From positions 744,001-808,000 of the forward strand of contig NZ_JARQZP010000003.1 of assembly GCF_029589055.1 (NCBI RefSeq): a stretch of 64,000 nucleotides of DNA, in the 5' to 3' direction. Made by a program: the position numbers and the translations under genes. Shown in pieces: positions 1 through 8,511 of this stretch (positions are counted from its first letter, which is position 1; each line of letters begins with the position of its first letter). The notes under the pieces are model-generated. The model made no database searches and was not told the DNA's origin. It worked only from the letters and a program-made list of their open reading frames with translations. Origin of the DNA: Vibrio hannami (GTDB lineage Bacteria; Pseudomonadota; Gammaproteobacteria; Enterobacterales; Vibrionaceae).

Positions 1-104
1 TCAGTTAAACCAGAGTCGCTCTTATAAACGCGCCAATTGGGGCAATTTCATCCAGTGTACTCATACTGAACCGCAGAGATTAGAACGGTTTGCGATGAAT
101 GGAT

Positions 105-1046
105 TTATACCGCAGCCACCTCATAACTATGAATAGTAAACTTACCCTCTTCATCAATCGATACCGTCCAGTTTTCGTTGAGCAGCTGATTGATACTCTC
201 ACCATTAGTCATGTCACCCTGAGCACGGATACGTATTTCAGCGTCAAACTTGTCACCAGCTGACTTAATAGACGTTTGCTCAATAAGGTGTTTAACACCC
301 GGTTTAAATATGGTCAGCAGAGACTTATACCAGTCATTAAATCCTGCGCTCCCCATATATGAACCGTTTGGATCGGTAAGTTCGATATTTTCTGCAATAT
401 GACCTAAGAAATAACTGTTATCTTCAGGAAGTTGATCAAACTGACTAAACCACTGCTTCACGAACAGATCGAACTTCGCTTCGGTTGAGTTTGAAAGTTC
501 ATCAATCTTAGCTAGCAGACGATCAGCGTGATCGGCTGCACGTCCTTCTACATCTTCCTGAGTATTGTAAACACCAGGAATATAAACCATTCTGTGAGTA
601 TAAACCGGTGGCTGATACACCATACCTGCAAGGTAGCAAAGTTGCTGAAGCGGACGCGCCAGTTCCTCGATGGTAAAGTGGTTATAGCCTAGTGGATCAT
701 AAGACTCTTCCGGACCACCAACAGTGAAAGAAAGGATAAAATGTTTGTTCTTCAGCTTGTCACCTTCCGGGCCGAATGCGAAGTTAAATGCAAACACATC
801 ATCAATCCACTTTTTAAGTAACGCCGGGACTGAGTACCAGTAGTATGGATACTGGAAAACAATAACGTCAGCATCAACCAGCGCGTTTTGCTCAGCTTCG
901 ATATCGATCTTGTAATCAGGGTACAGCGTATCCAGACGGCGAATATCAATGCTTTCTACACTTTGCTGTAGCTTGTTCAGAATAACTTTATTTGTCCAGG
1001 ACTCATCCAGATTAGGGTGACCGGAAATAACAACGACTTTGCTCAT
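105..1046 (-). CDS. Flavodoxin-fold NAD(P)H oxidoreductase fused to NTF2-like domain
   Basis: 313 aa, two domains. Residues 1-185 are a flavodoxin-like quinone reductase of the MdaB/KefF type, with an N-terminal SGHPNLDESWTNK segment and the family motif PYYWYSVPALLKKW at 67-80. Residues about 195-313 are an NTF2/SnoaL-like cone domain, homologous to the stand-alone protein at 62757-63152. Family role: two-electron reduction of quinones with a flavin cofactor in the cytoplasm; the job of the NTF2 domain is unknown. The start has a GGAG Shine-Dalgarno five bases upstream. It is divergent from the LysR gene at 1175, which probably controls it. Diverged paralogues lie at 8512 and 41881. Domain calls are secure; the substrate is not. 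Confidence 0.85.
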   Translation of the reverse strand: MSKVVVISGHPNLDESWTNKVILNKLQQSVESIDIRRLDTLYPDYKIDIEAEQNALVDADVIVFQYPYYWYSVPALLKKWIDDVFAFNFAFGPEGDKLKNKHFILSFTVGGPEESYDPLGYNHFTIEELARPLQQLCYLAGMVYQPPVYTHRMVYIPGVYNTQEDVEGRAADHADRLLAKIDELSNSTEAKFDLFVKQWFSQFDQLPEDNSYFLGHIAENIELTDPNGSYMGSAGFNDWYKSLLTIFKPGVKHLIEQTSIKSAGDKFDAEIRIRAQGDMTNGESINQLLNENWTVSIDEEGKFTIHSYEVAAV

Positions 1047-1127
1047 ATTAACTCCAGAGGTAAATGTATAATCTCAACCTATGCGCACATTCTAGTCCTT
1101 CAACTGATTAAAACTAGATGATACAGA

Positions 1128-1144
1128 CCTAATAGACTGTTAGG
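1128..1144. promoter_or_regulatory. Candidate LysR operator (CCTAA-N7-TTAGG)
   Basis: A perfect 5-bp inverted repeat, CCTAA and TTAGG separated by seven bases, lies in the 128-bp gap between the divergent oxidoreductase and LysR genes. It contains the T-N11-A core expected of LysR-type regulators. It sits about 30 bp before the LysR start, where autoregulation is usual. Binding is inferred only. Confidence 0.45.
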
Positions 1145-1174
1145 ATAAATCTAACAATAAATGGAGAGGTCAAT

Positions 1175-2089
1175 ATGAAAGGTGCCGGAGCAAGCTATAA
1201 CCAGATCGTCATTTTCCACACGATTGCAAATGAAGGCAGCATTCGTGGTGCGGCAAGAAAACTGGAAATGGCAGCGCCTTCAATTAGCCAATCGCTAAAG
1301 CTGCTGGAAAGCAAACTTGATGTCCCTCTGTTCAACCGATCTACCCGCCAAATGAGTCTGACCGAAGCCGGTAAGTTTCTGCTGAAGAATACTACCGAAG
1401 CAATAGCAACACTGGACTACGCTCTTGAAGGGGTACATGACCTATCCCACGCCCCGTCTGGCAAGGTGAGTATGACGGTTCCCCGCTTTGTTTATCAGAG
1501 TGTCTTACGTCCGATTTTTCCTGAGTTCTGTCGGCTATACCCTGAAATCGAACTGGAGATATCTGTCTCGGATTCCGCCATCGATATCATCAAAGAAGGT
1601 ATCGATATTGGTATCCGTTTTGGAAATCTGATTGAAGAGGGTGTTGTCGCCCGCAAACTGACACCACCAATCCCAGAAGCGCTGTTTGTATCACCAGAAT
1701 ATATGGAGCAGAACGGTATTCCTGAAACCCCTCAGGATCTGGAGCAGCACCGGCTAATCCAGTATCGCTTTGGAACCTCAAACCGACTTGCACCGCTGTA
1801 TCTAAAGCAGGATAACAGCACCATCACCGTTGAGATGCCTCTGGCTATGATAGTAAACGACACTGATATTAGCGTTGATGCCGCACTGGAAGGCATTGGT
1901 ATGGGACGATTTCTCGCCCCGCTGGTGGAAAACCATTTTCAGGAAGGTAATTTAATTCCGGTTCTAAAGCCTTATTGGCATGAAGTGCCTGGCTTATATG
2001 TCTACTTCTCACAAAATAGTCAAAAAGCCCGAAGGATTCGGGTACTGGTCGACTTCCTTCTGGAAAAGGCAAAGCTCAATCCTATATAG
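1175..2089 (+). CDS. LysR-family transcriptional regulator
   Basis: 304 aa, usual LysR length. The winged helix-turn-helix lies near residues 23-42, followed by the family signature PLFNRSTRQMSLTEAG at 51-66; residues 95-300 form the effector-binding domain. A GGAGAGG ribosome-binding site precedes the ATG. It is divergent from the flavodoxin-NTF2 gene at 105-1046 and is therefore its likely regulator. The glyoxalase gene follows 150 bp downstream on the same strand and could be co-transcribed. The effector cannot be read from sequence. It belongs to a different LysR subgroup from the QLPIF-type proteins at 6989, 40357, 45059, 47143 and 60463. Confidence 0.9.
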   Translation: MKGAGASYNQIVIFHTIANEGSIRGAARKLEMAAPSISQSLKLLESKLDVPLFNRSTRQMSLTEAGKFLLKNTTEAIATLDYALEGVHDLSHAPSGKVSMTVPRFVYQSVLRPIFPEFCRLYPEIELEISVSDSAIDIIKEGIDIGIRFGNLIEEGVVARKLTPPIPEALFVSPEYMEQNGIPETPQDLEQHRLIQYRFGTSNRLAPLYLKQDNSTITVEMPLAMIVNDTDISVDAALEGIGMGRFLAPLVENHFQEGNLIPVLKPYWHEVPGLYVYFSQNSQKARRIRVLVDFLLEKAKLNPI

Positions 2090-2243
2090 AGCTTTACAAA
2101 TTGCCTCGGCGTCACACCGTTTTACCTTTCCAATCGATAACGGAATATTATCAATTTCATTATTAATACTAATTTACTGAGATATTAATAAACGAGTATT
2201 GTGGGGGGAGTTAATTATCACCATCGTAGGTACAAAGCTAAAC

Positions 2244-2624
2244 ATGAAATTTCTGCACACTATGGTTCGCGTAGGCGATCTGGAAAAATCTATTGAATTT
2301 TATACCAAAGTACTTGGTATGAGCGTTCTGGATAAATTTGAAAATCCTGAATATCGTTACTCATTGGTATTTGTCGGTTATGAAGATCAGCCAGTAACAC
2401 TGGAGCTGACATATAACTGGGATACAAATGAATACGACCTGGGTAACGGATTTGGTCACCTTGCTCTGGGCGTAGAAGACATCTACGTTACCTGCGATAA
2501 GATTAAAACACTTGGCGGCAAAGTCACCCGCGAACCTGGTCCCATGAAAGGCGGTACAACTCATATTGCATTTGTAACCGACCCTGATGGCTATCAAATT
2601 GAACTCATTCAAGTTAGCAAGTAA
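2244..2624 (+). CDS. gloA: Lactoylglutathione lyase (glyoxalase I)
   Basis: 126 aa from this ATG, close to the E. coli GloA length of 135. It isomerises the hemithioacetal of methylglyoxal and glutathione to S-lactoylglutathione. The four metal ligands of the family are visible: His5 (FLHTM), Glu in LELTYNW, His in GFGHLAL and Glu in QIELIQ. The [15 protein letters not shown] block is strongly conserved. A longer reading from a TTG at 2199 adds 15 residues absent from the family, so I prefer 2244. It ends just before relics of a flavin oxidoreductase and a LysR gene. Its presence fits the electrophile-detoxification theme of the region. Confidence 0.93.
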   Translation: MKFLHTMVRVGDLEKSIEFYTKVLGMSVLDKFENPEYRYSLVFVGYEDQPVTLELTYNWDTNEYDLGNGFGHLALGVEDIYVTCDKIKTLGGKVTREPGPMKGGTTHIAFVTDPDGYQIELIQVSK

Positions 2625-2628
2625 TTGA

Positions 2629-2751
<123 letters not shown>

Positions 2752-2799
2752 GCTTGCATTTCCCTGCCAGCCCGAGCCTGGACGTTTACAGAAAATAAC

Positions 2800-2973
2800 A
2801 TGAGTGAGAAGTTGTTTCAGCCCAATACGCAACTAACCGTTGATGACTTAGAGCTGGCTTATCATGCTGTAAAAGGCGGACGCTTTATCGGTAAGCGCCA
2901 TACCATCAGCCAGATATGGCACATTGTTGAATATATCAAGCAGCAGAGAAATCAGGAAAAAGCTTCAAGCTAA
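2800..2973 (+). pseudogene. LysR relic with internal deletion
   Basis: A 57-codon reading frame joins two separate parts of a LysR effector domain: LTVDDLELAYHAVKGGRFIG is followed directly by GKRHTISQIWHIVEYIKQQ. In the intact LysR at 14394-15290 the same two motifs (VVDDLSMAYHAV and GKRHTMSQIKHIVDYIKK) are separated by about 35 residues. The N-terminal DNA-binding domain is gone. I read it as the remains of a paralogue of that gene after 5' and internal deletions. It could still be translated but could not bind DNA. Confidence 0.7.
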
Positions 2974-3302
2974 CCCAGGCTTGCTCTCACATCAGAGATG
3001 GCAATGAACAGTTTGTTCTCTGCCTCCTGAAAAGCTTGAAATCCATAGTGTTCATAGAAGTGTTTTGCGCCATCTTTGGCATCAACAATTACTACCGGAA
3101 ATGCCACGCTATCACTGGCGTTCAAAAGCTTACGCAGAGCATCAATAAGCATCCATTCACCAAATCCTTTTCCTTTGTAACGCTGATCTATAGCCAAACG
3201 GGCAATAAGACCACCAGAGGTTGATGACTGGTGCTTTTTCTTTAACTTATCGGGCAAAGCCTCCAGATCAATCGGTGTCATTGTTAATGTATATGCTGAC
3301 AA
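2970..3302 (-). pseudogene. N-terminally truncated GNAT acetyltransferase (TacA-toxin-like)
   Basis: 110 aa, with acetyl-CoA binding motif QRYKGKGFGEWM followed by VVIVDAKDGAKHFYEHYGF, typical of GNAT toxins of the TacA/DUF1778 toxin-antitoxin family. Those proteins are usually 160-175 aa, so about 50-60 N-terminal residues are missing. The frame runs straight out of the end of the LysR gene at 3284, which overlaps it by 19 bp, and no DUF1778 antitoxin gene is nearby. It is probably an inactive toxin remnant left at a recombination junction. A functional short acetyltransferase is less likely. Confidence 0.65.
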
Positions 3303-4183
3303 ATAAAATCAATAAACACCCGCACCTTTGCAGGTAGTTGCTGTCGGGAAGGATAATAAATTCTTACCGGAACGGCGCTATGTGTATAAGATTTCAGTAC
3401 CTGAATCAGCTGTCCTGATTTTAAATGAGGCTCCGCATCCCAAGGAACAACCATAGCAAGCCCCAGCCCCTGAACAGCAAAGTCACAGACAGCTTCCACT
3501 GTAGTCACAGAGATGACCGAATTAACAGGATCAATAACTTGCTGACCCGCATTCTGATCGATAAATTTCCAGGGAAGGTTCTTATTCGATGTAGATGTCC
3601 GGTAGCGGATACAAGGACGGTTACCGATATCAGAAGGTGTCTCTGGTATACCGTATTGTTCAATATACTCAGCACTTGCCACGCAAATAGGTTTAAACTC
3701 TGTCAGATATCTGGACACAATCCGGCTGTCTTCATCTGCCCGGTTGCCAAGCGTGATATCGTAGCCCTCTTCCACCAGATCGACATACCTGTCCTCATAA
3801 CGTATATCCAGACTGATTCCCGGATAAGCCTTCATAAAGGGACTGATTAGAGGCTGAATCCACTTCTTACCAAACCCATAAGAAAGGCTTACTTTCAGCC
3901 TGCCTTTGGGAATGGACGAAAGGTTACGTGCACCTTCAAAGGTATCGCTAAGCTGCTCAGCAAGGGGGGTGATACTGGCGAGAAACTGTTCCCCCTCATC
4001 GGTAAGAGAGAGCGCGTGAGTAGAGCGATGAAACAAGCGCAGATTCAGCTGCTCTTCCAGACTCTTTACATTTTTACTTACCGCCGCCGGAGTTACTCCC
4101 AGATTTCTGGCAGCCTGAGAAAAATTCAGTGTTGTGGCAGCATGTATAAATGAAGGCAGATACTTAGTCAATTCCAGGTTCAT
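3284..4183 (-). CDS. LysR-family transcriptional regulator
   Basis: 299 aa from the ATG at 4183; a TTG at 4204 would add seven residues that family members lack. The helix-turn-helix lies near residues 18-37 (FSQAARNLGVTPAAVSKNV) and is followed by LFHRSTHALSLTDEGE. It is divergent from the nitroreductase gene at 4290, its likely target. Its 3' end overlaps the truncated acetyltransferase, which marks a recombination edge. The effector is unknown. Confidence 0.88.
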   Translation of the reverse strand: MNLELTKYLPSFIHAATTLNFSQAARNLGVTPAAVSKNVKSLEEQLNLRLFHRSTHALSLTDEGEQFLASITPLAEQLSDTFEGARNLSSIPKGRLKVSLSYGFGKKWIQPLISPFMKAYPGISLDIRYEDRYVDLVEEGYDITLGNRADEDSRIVSRYLTEFKPICVASAEYIEQYGIPETPSDIGNRPCIRYRTSTSNKNLPWKFIDQNAGQQVIDPVNSVISVTTVEAVCDFAVQGLGLAMVVPWDAEPHLKSGQLIQVLKSYTHSAVPVRIYYPSRQQLPAKVRVFIDFICQHIH

Positions 4184-4289
4184 TTCTTTAACTTTGAGTA
4201 ACAATAGTTTTAATTTATTTGATACTACCAGTAATTAAAGCAGAGGTTAATATAGCCTTCATACCCAAATGCATAATAAGGTAATTAAT

Positions 4290-5042
4290 ATGAATCCAAC
4301 ATTAGAACAGATGCTTAACCGCCGCTCAGTACGTAACTTTACCGGTGAAGCGGTTAAAGATGAGGATCTTGAACTAATTCTTAAAGCAGCTCAGCAGGCA
4401 CCGACATCCATCAATGGTCAGCAGGTTTCTCTGGTTGTAACCCGCGATAAAGAAACGATAAAGAAAATTGCTGAAATAGCAGGTGGTCAGCCACAGGTTG
4501 CAACGGCTGATGTATTTGTAACTGTTGTCATTGACTACCACCGTGCAGAAACGGCAATGAAAGAAATTGATCAGGAAATGGTTATTTCACGCTCAGCGGA
4601 AGGTATTGTTGTAGGTGCGGTTGATGCGGGCATTGCCGTTAATGCTCTTCAGACCGCAGCGGCGTCATTTGGATACGGCACAACCGTTATTGGCGGTATC
4701 CGAAATAACCCTGAAGCAATGATCGAACTGCTTGGACTACCGAAGAACACATTCCCAGCTTTAGGTTCAACCATTGGTGTTCCTGATAAGGACATCCTGT
4801 CAGCAGTAAAACCACGTGTTGCTCTGGATAGTTTTGCAATGTCAGAAAAATACGACGCTGAAAAAGTGGCAGAAGGTGCCAAGCAATACGATGCCGATCT
4901 GCGTCAGTGGTGGGATAACATTGGTATGAAAGAGATGCCGAGCTACACTGCTCAGACAGCTCAATTCTACAGCAAGATTTACTTCCCTCAGGTAGCTAAG
5001 ACACTTGAACAGCAAGGTTTTGTCTTTACTGATAAAGAATAA
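4290..5042 (+). CDS. NADPH-dependent nitroreductase/flavin reductase (NfsA-like)
   Basis: 250 aa from the ATG at 4290, which has AAGG eight bases upstream; an ATG at 4269 is less likely. The N-terminus carries the FMN-binding RRSVRNFTGEAV motif, then APTSINGQQ, and the C-terminus has the KIYFPQVAKTLEQQGF tail of the NfsA/Frp group. These homodimeric FMN enzymes reduce nitroaromatics, quinones or flavins with NADPH in the cytoplasm. It is divergent from the LysR gene at 3284-4183. It may be NfsA-type or a simple FMN reductase; sequence alone does not decide. Confidence 0.87.
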   Translation: MNPTLEQMLNRRSVRNFTGEAVKDEDLELILKAAQQAPTSINGQQVSLVVTRDKETIKKIAEIAGGQPQVATADVFVTVVIDYHRAETAMKEIDQEMVISRSAEGIVVGAVDAGIAVNALQTAAASFGYGTTVIGGIRNNPEAMIELLGLPKNTFPALGSTIGVPDKDILSAVKPRVALDSFAMSEKYDAEKVAEGAKQYDADLRQWWDNIGMKEMPSYTAQTAQFYSKIYFPQVAKTLEQQGFVFTDKE

Positions 5043-5183
5043 CTACCAGAAGAGCCTGGCTGCTGAGAATTAACTCCGGTTTAATTCTCCGATACTTATT
5101 TGAGGGGGGACATGATGTCTCCCTCTTTTTTTCAGATAAATCATCTATACAATCAACATATCAAACGGTTAGGAATAAGAACA

Positions 5184-5813
5184 ATGATAGATTTTACAAG
5201 AGGCGAATGGATATTTGAGCCTAAGCAGCATAATGTCACACCTGAACTTGTTTCAATCACCACTGAACCTGAAACCGACTTCTGGCAACGTTCGTACTAT
5301 GGATTCAGAAACGACAACGCCCCTGCACTGCAACTGGAGTCAGGAGAAAACTTCACTTTTACAGCAAAGGTCAGTTTTAACTATCAGGCTCAATTTGATC
5401 AGTGTGGTTTAATTATTTATCTCGATAACGAAAACTGGTTTAAAGCATCCATTGAATACGAGAATGAACAGTTCTCGCGTTTGGGTAGTGTGGTGACAAA
5501 TCTGGGTTACTCCGACTGGGCAACAACGGATATTCAACTTCCGAGTCACATCTGGTATCGCTTAAGCCGCAGAGGTCCGGATTTTCTTATCGAGTATTCC
5601 TTAGATGGTCAGGATTTCAAACAGATGCGGATTTTCCACCTTCATTCGCTGGGTAAAACTACTGCAGAAATGGGTAAATGCAATCCTCCGCTACCAGCGA
5701 CTAACAAAGTGAAGTTTGGTGTTTATGCCTGTAGTCCGCTGAAGTCATCTTTCACAGCGACTTTTTCAGATATGAGCATAGAACCATGTAAATGGCTGGC
5801 GCATGCGGTTTGA
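5184..5813 (+). CDS. DUF1349 family protein (concanavalin A-like fold)
   Basis: 209 aa from the ATG at 5184, preceded by AGGA about ten bases upstream; an earlier start at 5100 has no family support. Characteristic DUF1349 motifs run in order: TDFWQRSYYGF, FDQCGLIIYLDNENWFKASI, GSVVTNLGYSDWA and VKFGVYACSPL. The family has a concanavalin A-like beta-sandwich fold and is thought to bind carbohydrate, but no reaction is established. There is no signal peptide, so it is cytoplasmic. It follows the nitroreductase by 141 bp on the same strand and may share its transcript. Confidence 0.85.
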   Translation: MIDFTRGEWIFEPKQHNVTPELVSITTEPETDFWQRSYYGFRNDNAPALQLESGENFTFTAKVSFNYQAQFDQCGLIIYLDNENWFKASIEYENEQFSRLGSVVTNLGYSDWATTDIQLPSHIWYRLSRRGPDFLIEYSLDGQDFKQMRIFHLHSLGKTTAEMGKCNPPLPATNKVKFGVYACSPLKSSFTATFSDMSIEPCKWLAHAV

Positions 5814-5857
5814 TCAAACACTATGATTTCTCGTTAGAGAAGTTGTCACCACAACAA

Positions 5858-5885
5858 GGGCGACCTTTTCTTAAAAAGGTCTCCC
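5858..5885. terminator. Hairpin terminator between convergent genes
   Basis: GACCTTTT and AAAAGGTC form a perfect 8-bp stem with a CTTA loop; outer GGG/CCC extends it past one mismatch. It lies between the convergent DUF1349 and SMP-30-like genes and could serve both strands. Confidence 0.55.
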
Positions 5886-5968
5886 TTTCCAGGTTTAAAC
5901 ATAAAGTCACGTCTGGAAATATCATCACGAAGCAGAATCCTCCCCTTCTGTTCCGCCATCAATGAAGA

Positions 5969-6889
5969 TTAAAATTTCACTTTGTGCAAACCAGCATTAT
6001 CCTTGCCACCAAACAGCAGACCACCATCGTTAGTGATATAAAAGATCCCGGCTTCTTTTCTACTCATCTGGATAGCGGTATTGCCTGCAATACCATGATT
6101 CAACACCACAGATTTCTCTTTGTCAGCGGTCAGTTTAATGATTTCGTGATGATGAGTGGTAATAAACCAGGTACCGTCACCGTCGATAACAAAATCATCA
6201 GCCTGAATACCGGATTCTATGATTTCGATAGCACCGGCTTTTTGATCCTGCAGGTTTATTTTCCCGAGTAACTGTTTCGCAGAATTCGTGAAATAGAGCG
6301 CTCCCTTATATAGCTGAATACCATTAACACCTGGTAGCCCTGGACGATCCTGCATCGGTTGTAATATCGCGTTATCAAGCCAGGTAGTCAGCTGGTTGGT
6401 TTTCATATCAAACTGGTAGATTTTTCCATTAATAGCATCCGCAATCAGGTACTTACTATTGCCGAGGTAAGCCATGCCATTTAAGAAAGCTGGCGACCCA
6501 ATACCCAGTAGTCTGGTCAGCTCGCCAGTTTTATTAACCTTGTACAGTGCCATACTATTTAGAAAGCCTTTGCCTTCTAGTATGGACGTTTCATGTACCG
6601 ATAGCAGACCTTCTCCCTTCTCATCGAAGCGGATAGAAACTGGGTGACCGTCTACTTTAGACCATAGTGTTGCCTGACCATCTTCATGATACTTGTACAG
6701 CGACATCCCGGTATAATCGGTCGCAACCAGCTCTTCCTTGTTTTGAAACGTCAGGTTCTCAAAAAAGTGACCTGCAGGTAATGAAATGACAGACTCAATC
6801 ATTGTTTCAGCAGACTGGGCTTTGGCTTCTGACACATTTGTGAATACCAAAACGGATAGTGCTAACGTGGTTAATGTGTGCTTAAACAT
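5969..6889 (-). CDS. Secreted SMP-30/gluconolactonase-like beta-propeller protein
   Basis: 306 aa with an N-terminal signal peptide (hydrophobic residues 6-24, cleavage probably after AKA). The rest is a six-bladed propeller-type sequence with repeated blocks such as GMSLYKYHEDG, NGMAYLGNSKYLIADA, GVNGIQLYKGALYFTN and DDFVIDGDGTWFITTH. SMP-30/gluconolactonase relatives are metal-dependent lactonases; the metal ligands are not confirmed here, so no reaction is assigned. It is divergent from the LysR gene at 6989. A near-identical copy is at 39338-40258 and a broken one at 46005-46379. It is likely periplasmic or exported. Confidence 0.75.
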   Translation of the reverse strand: MFKHTLTTLALSVLVFTNVSEAKAQSAETMIESVISLPAGHFFENLTFQNKEELVATDYTGMSLYKYHEDGQATLWSKVDGHPVSIRFDEKGEGLLSVHETSILEGKGFLNSMALYKVNKTGELTRLLGIGSPAFLNGMAYLGNSKYLIADAINGKIYQFDMKTNQLTTWLDNAILQPMQDRPGLPGVNGIQLYKGALYFTNSAKQLLGKINLQDQKAGAIEIIESGIQADDFVIDGDGTWFITTHHHEIIKLTADKEKSVVLNHGIAGNTAIQMSRKEAGIFYITNDGGLLFGGKDNAGLHKVKF

Positions 6890-6988
6890 AAAAATCTCTC
6901 GCTCTCTTGTTGTGTTGCGAAGAATAGTAGTCTAAGTTTTATTAACCATCTATAAACCATAAATAACACCAGAGTTAACTTAAAGTTT

Positions 6989-7891
6989 ATGAAGTCACTT
7001 CCAAGCCAGTTACCTATTTTTATTGAGGTTGCCAAAGAGCAAAGCTTTTCTGCTGCGGCAAGAAACCTGGGGATATCCACTCCCGCCGTGAGCAAAGCCA
7101 TCAACAAACTGGAAGACCAGTGGAAACTTAAATTGTTCCATCGCTCTTCACACTCGTTAAGCCTGACCTCTGTAGGACAAACGTTACTCACTGATCTGCA
7201 GCCCGCGGTAGAAGGGATATTTTCCGCTATTGCTTCCAGTCAGGAAGTGAACAACGAACTTTCTGGCATTGTTAAGATCAACCTGCCCGGAACCTCTCTT
7301 GGTGTCGATGTCATATTACCCCATTTAATGGCATTTTCTGAGCTAAACCCTAACGTCGAATTTGATCTTCATTTTAGTGATGCGAGTGTGGATTTAGTGG
7401 CAAACGGCTTCGATCTTGGTATTGGTACCTATATCAACCAGGACTCCCGGTTAATCGCCCGTCGCCTCTTTTCCAGCAAAATTGGTCTGTATGCCTCAGC
7501 TCAGTATGCGGAGAAAAACGGATTACCAACAGCGCCAGCCGATCTGACGCGCCACCAATGTCTGCCTATTCGCTCAATAGAGCGAGGGAAAATACGCGGC
7601 GTAGAACTTTATGATGGTGACCAGGAGTTTTTGTTTACACCACAGGGCAAGGTAACGGTAGATAGTTTTGTTGCAGCCAAAAGCATGTTATGTGCACACT
7701 GGGGAATCGTGGGTTTAGGAGAATGGATGATTAAAAGTGAGTTGGAGAACGGAGGTGTTGTCCCAGTTCTTCAAAAGTACTGGGGGCCTTCAATACCGGT
7801 ATACCTCTATTTCTCTTCTCGTGAATATATCCCGCAAAGTGTCAGGGCATTGATCGACTATTTATCCGGTTTAGATTTTTCTCAGTCATAG
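6989..7891 (+). CDS. LysR-family transcriptional regulator, cassette copy 1
   Basis: 300 aa. It opens with MKSLPSQLPIFIEVAKEQSF, a start shared in pattern by the LysR proteins at 40357, 45059, 47143 and 60463. The helix-turn-helix follows (AAARNLGISTPAVSKAINKL), then LFHRSSHSLSLTSVG. The effector domain includes SIPVYLYFSSREY near the end, also shared by the group. It is divergent from the SMP-30-like gene, with 99 bp between starts. Residues 1 to about 185 are almost identical to the copy at 40357, and the remainder has diverged. Confidence 0.9.
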   Translation: MKSLPSQLPIFIEVAKEQSFSAAARNLGISTPAVSKAINKLEDQWKLKLFHRSSHSLSLTSVGQTLLTDLQPAVEGIFSAIASSQEVNNELSGIVKINLPGTSLGVDVILPHLMAFSELNPNVEFDLHFSDASVDLVANGFDLGIGTYINQDSRLIARRLFSSKIGLYASAQYAEKNGLPTAPADLTRHQCLPIRSIERGKIRGVELYDGDQEFLFTPQGKVTVDSFVAAKSMLCAHWGIVGLGEWMIKSELENGGVVPVLQKYWGPSIPVYLYFSSREYIPQSVRALIDYLSGLDFSQS

Positions 7892-7929
7892 GGCAAATAA
7901 AGGGGGGAACAATTACTGTTTTTTCCTTC

Positions 7930-8322
7930 TTACACGCTAAAGCCACATTCTTGTAACCAGAACAATGCTTCTGTTTCGGTTCTGAACTGTTTTCGACAAA
8001 GCTTGGGGTTCTTAGCTATGACCATTTTGTCAAGTTGAAACTTCATGATTTCTTTGCCAAATACCTGGGCGACATGAACGCCACCATTAGCGACACCCCA
8101 TTCGACCAACTTTTCAATAACCGGTTCTATGTCTGGGGTTCCCATGCCCCAACCATCCACATATACAACATGAGCCCACTGAGCAGGTAAATCATTGTAA
8201 ACTAATCTTTTAAACTCTTTGACATAATGAATGGCAGTTTCTTCATTCCACGCTCCACTGAGTCGGGCATAAAGAATATCTTTGCTGGCCCATATTTCGA
8301 ATCCACCGTGCTCTTGAAACAT
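7930..8322 (-). CDS. STAS/SpoIIAA-like small protein, cassette copy 1
   Basis: 130 aa, soluble, no signal peptide. The pattern (FEIWASKDILYARLSGAWNE, then WAHVVYVDGWGMGTPDI, then HVAQVFGKE) resembles SpoIIAA/STAS-type alpha/beta proteins in length and strand-helix order; this is a fold guess, not a firm family assignment. It stands alone on the minus strand between the LysR gene and the flavodoxin-NTF2 gene, convergent with the former and divergent from the latter. The copy at 41294-41686 has the same arrangement, so it seems a fixed part of the cassette. Function unknown. Confidence 0.7.
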   Translation of the reverse strand: MFQEHGGFEIWASKDILYARLSGAWNEETAIHYVKEFKRLVYNDLPAQWAHVVYVDGWGMGTPDIEPVIEKLVEWGVANGGVHVAQVFGKEIMKFQLDKMVIAKNPKLCRKQFRTETEALFWLQECGFSV

Positions 8323-8413
8323 CTCTTTGCCTTTCCCCTTAATTTTCCCTAAGCCTAGTATAGAAGCAAAACCGACGCACTAATAGAAAGATTGGAGCTT
8401 TTTATAAACCAAC

Positions 8414-8431
8414 GGTTAAAGTCAATTTAAC
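8414..8431. promoter_or_regulatory. Candidate LysR operator (GGTTAA-N7-TTAAC)
   Basis: GTTAA, seven bases, then TTAAC, about 80 bp before the flavodoxin-NTF2 start. The motif contains a T-N11-A core. Equivalent sites lie at 41784, 58479 and 60276 in front of related genes. Confidence 0.5.
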
Positions 8432-8511
8432 TAATCAGTATCTACCAAGACCCTACATGCCAGGTACTATAAAGAAAATTCACAAACGAAATTTAACTCA
8501 GGTAATCAGTA

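Noticed and set aside
5..64. Minus-strand 19-codon frame starting MSTLDEIAPIGAFIRATLV
   Set aside because: Too short to assign, with no ribosome-binding site and no family signal.
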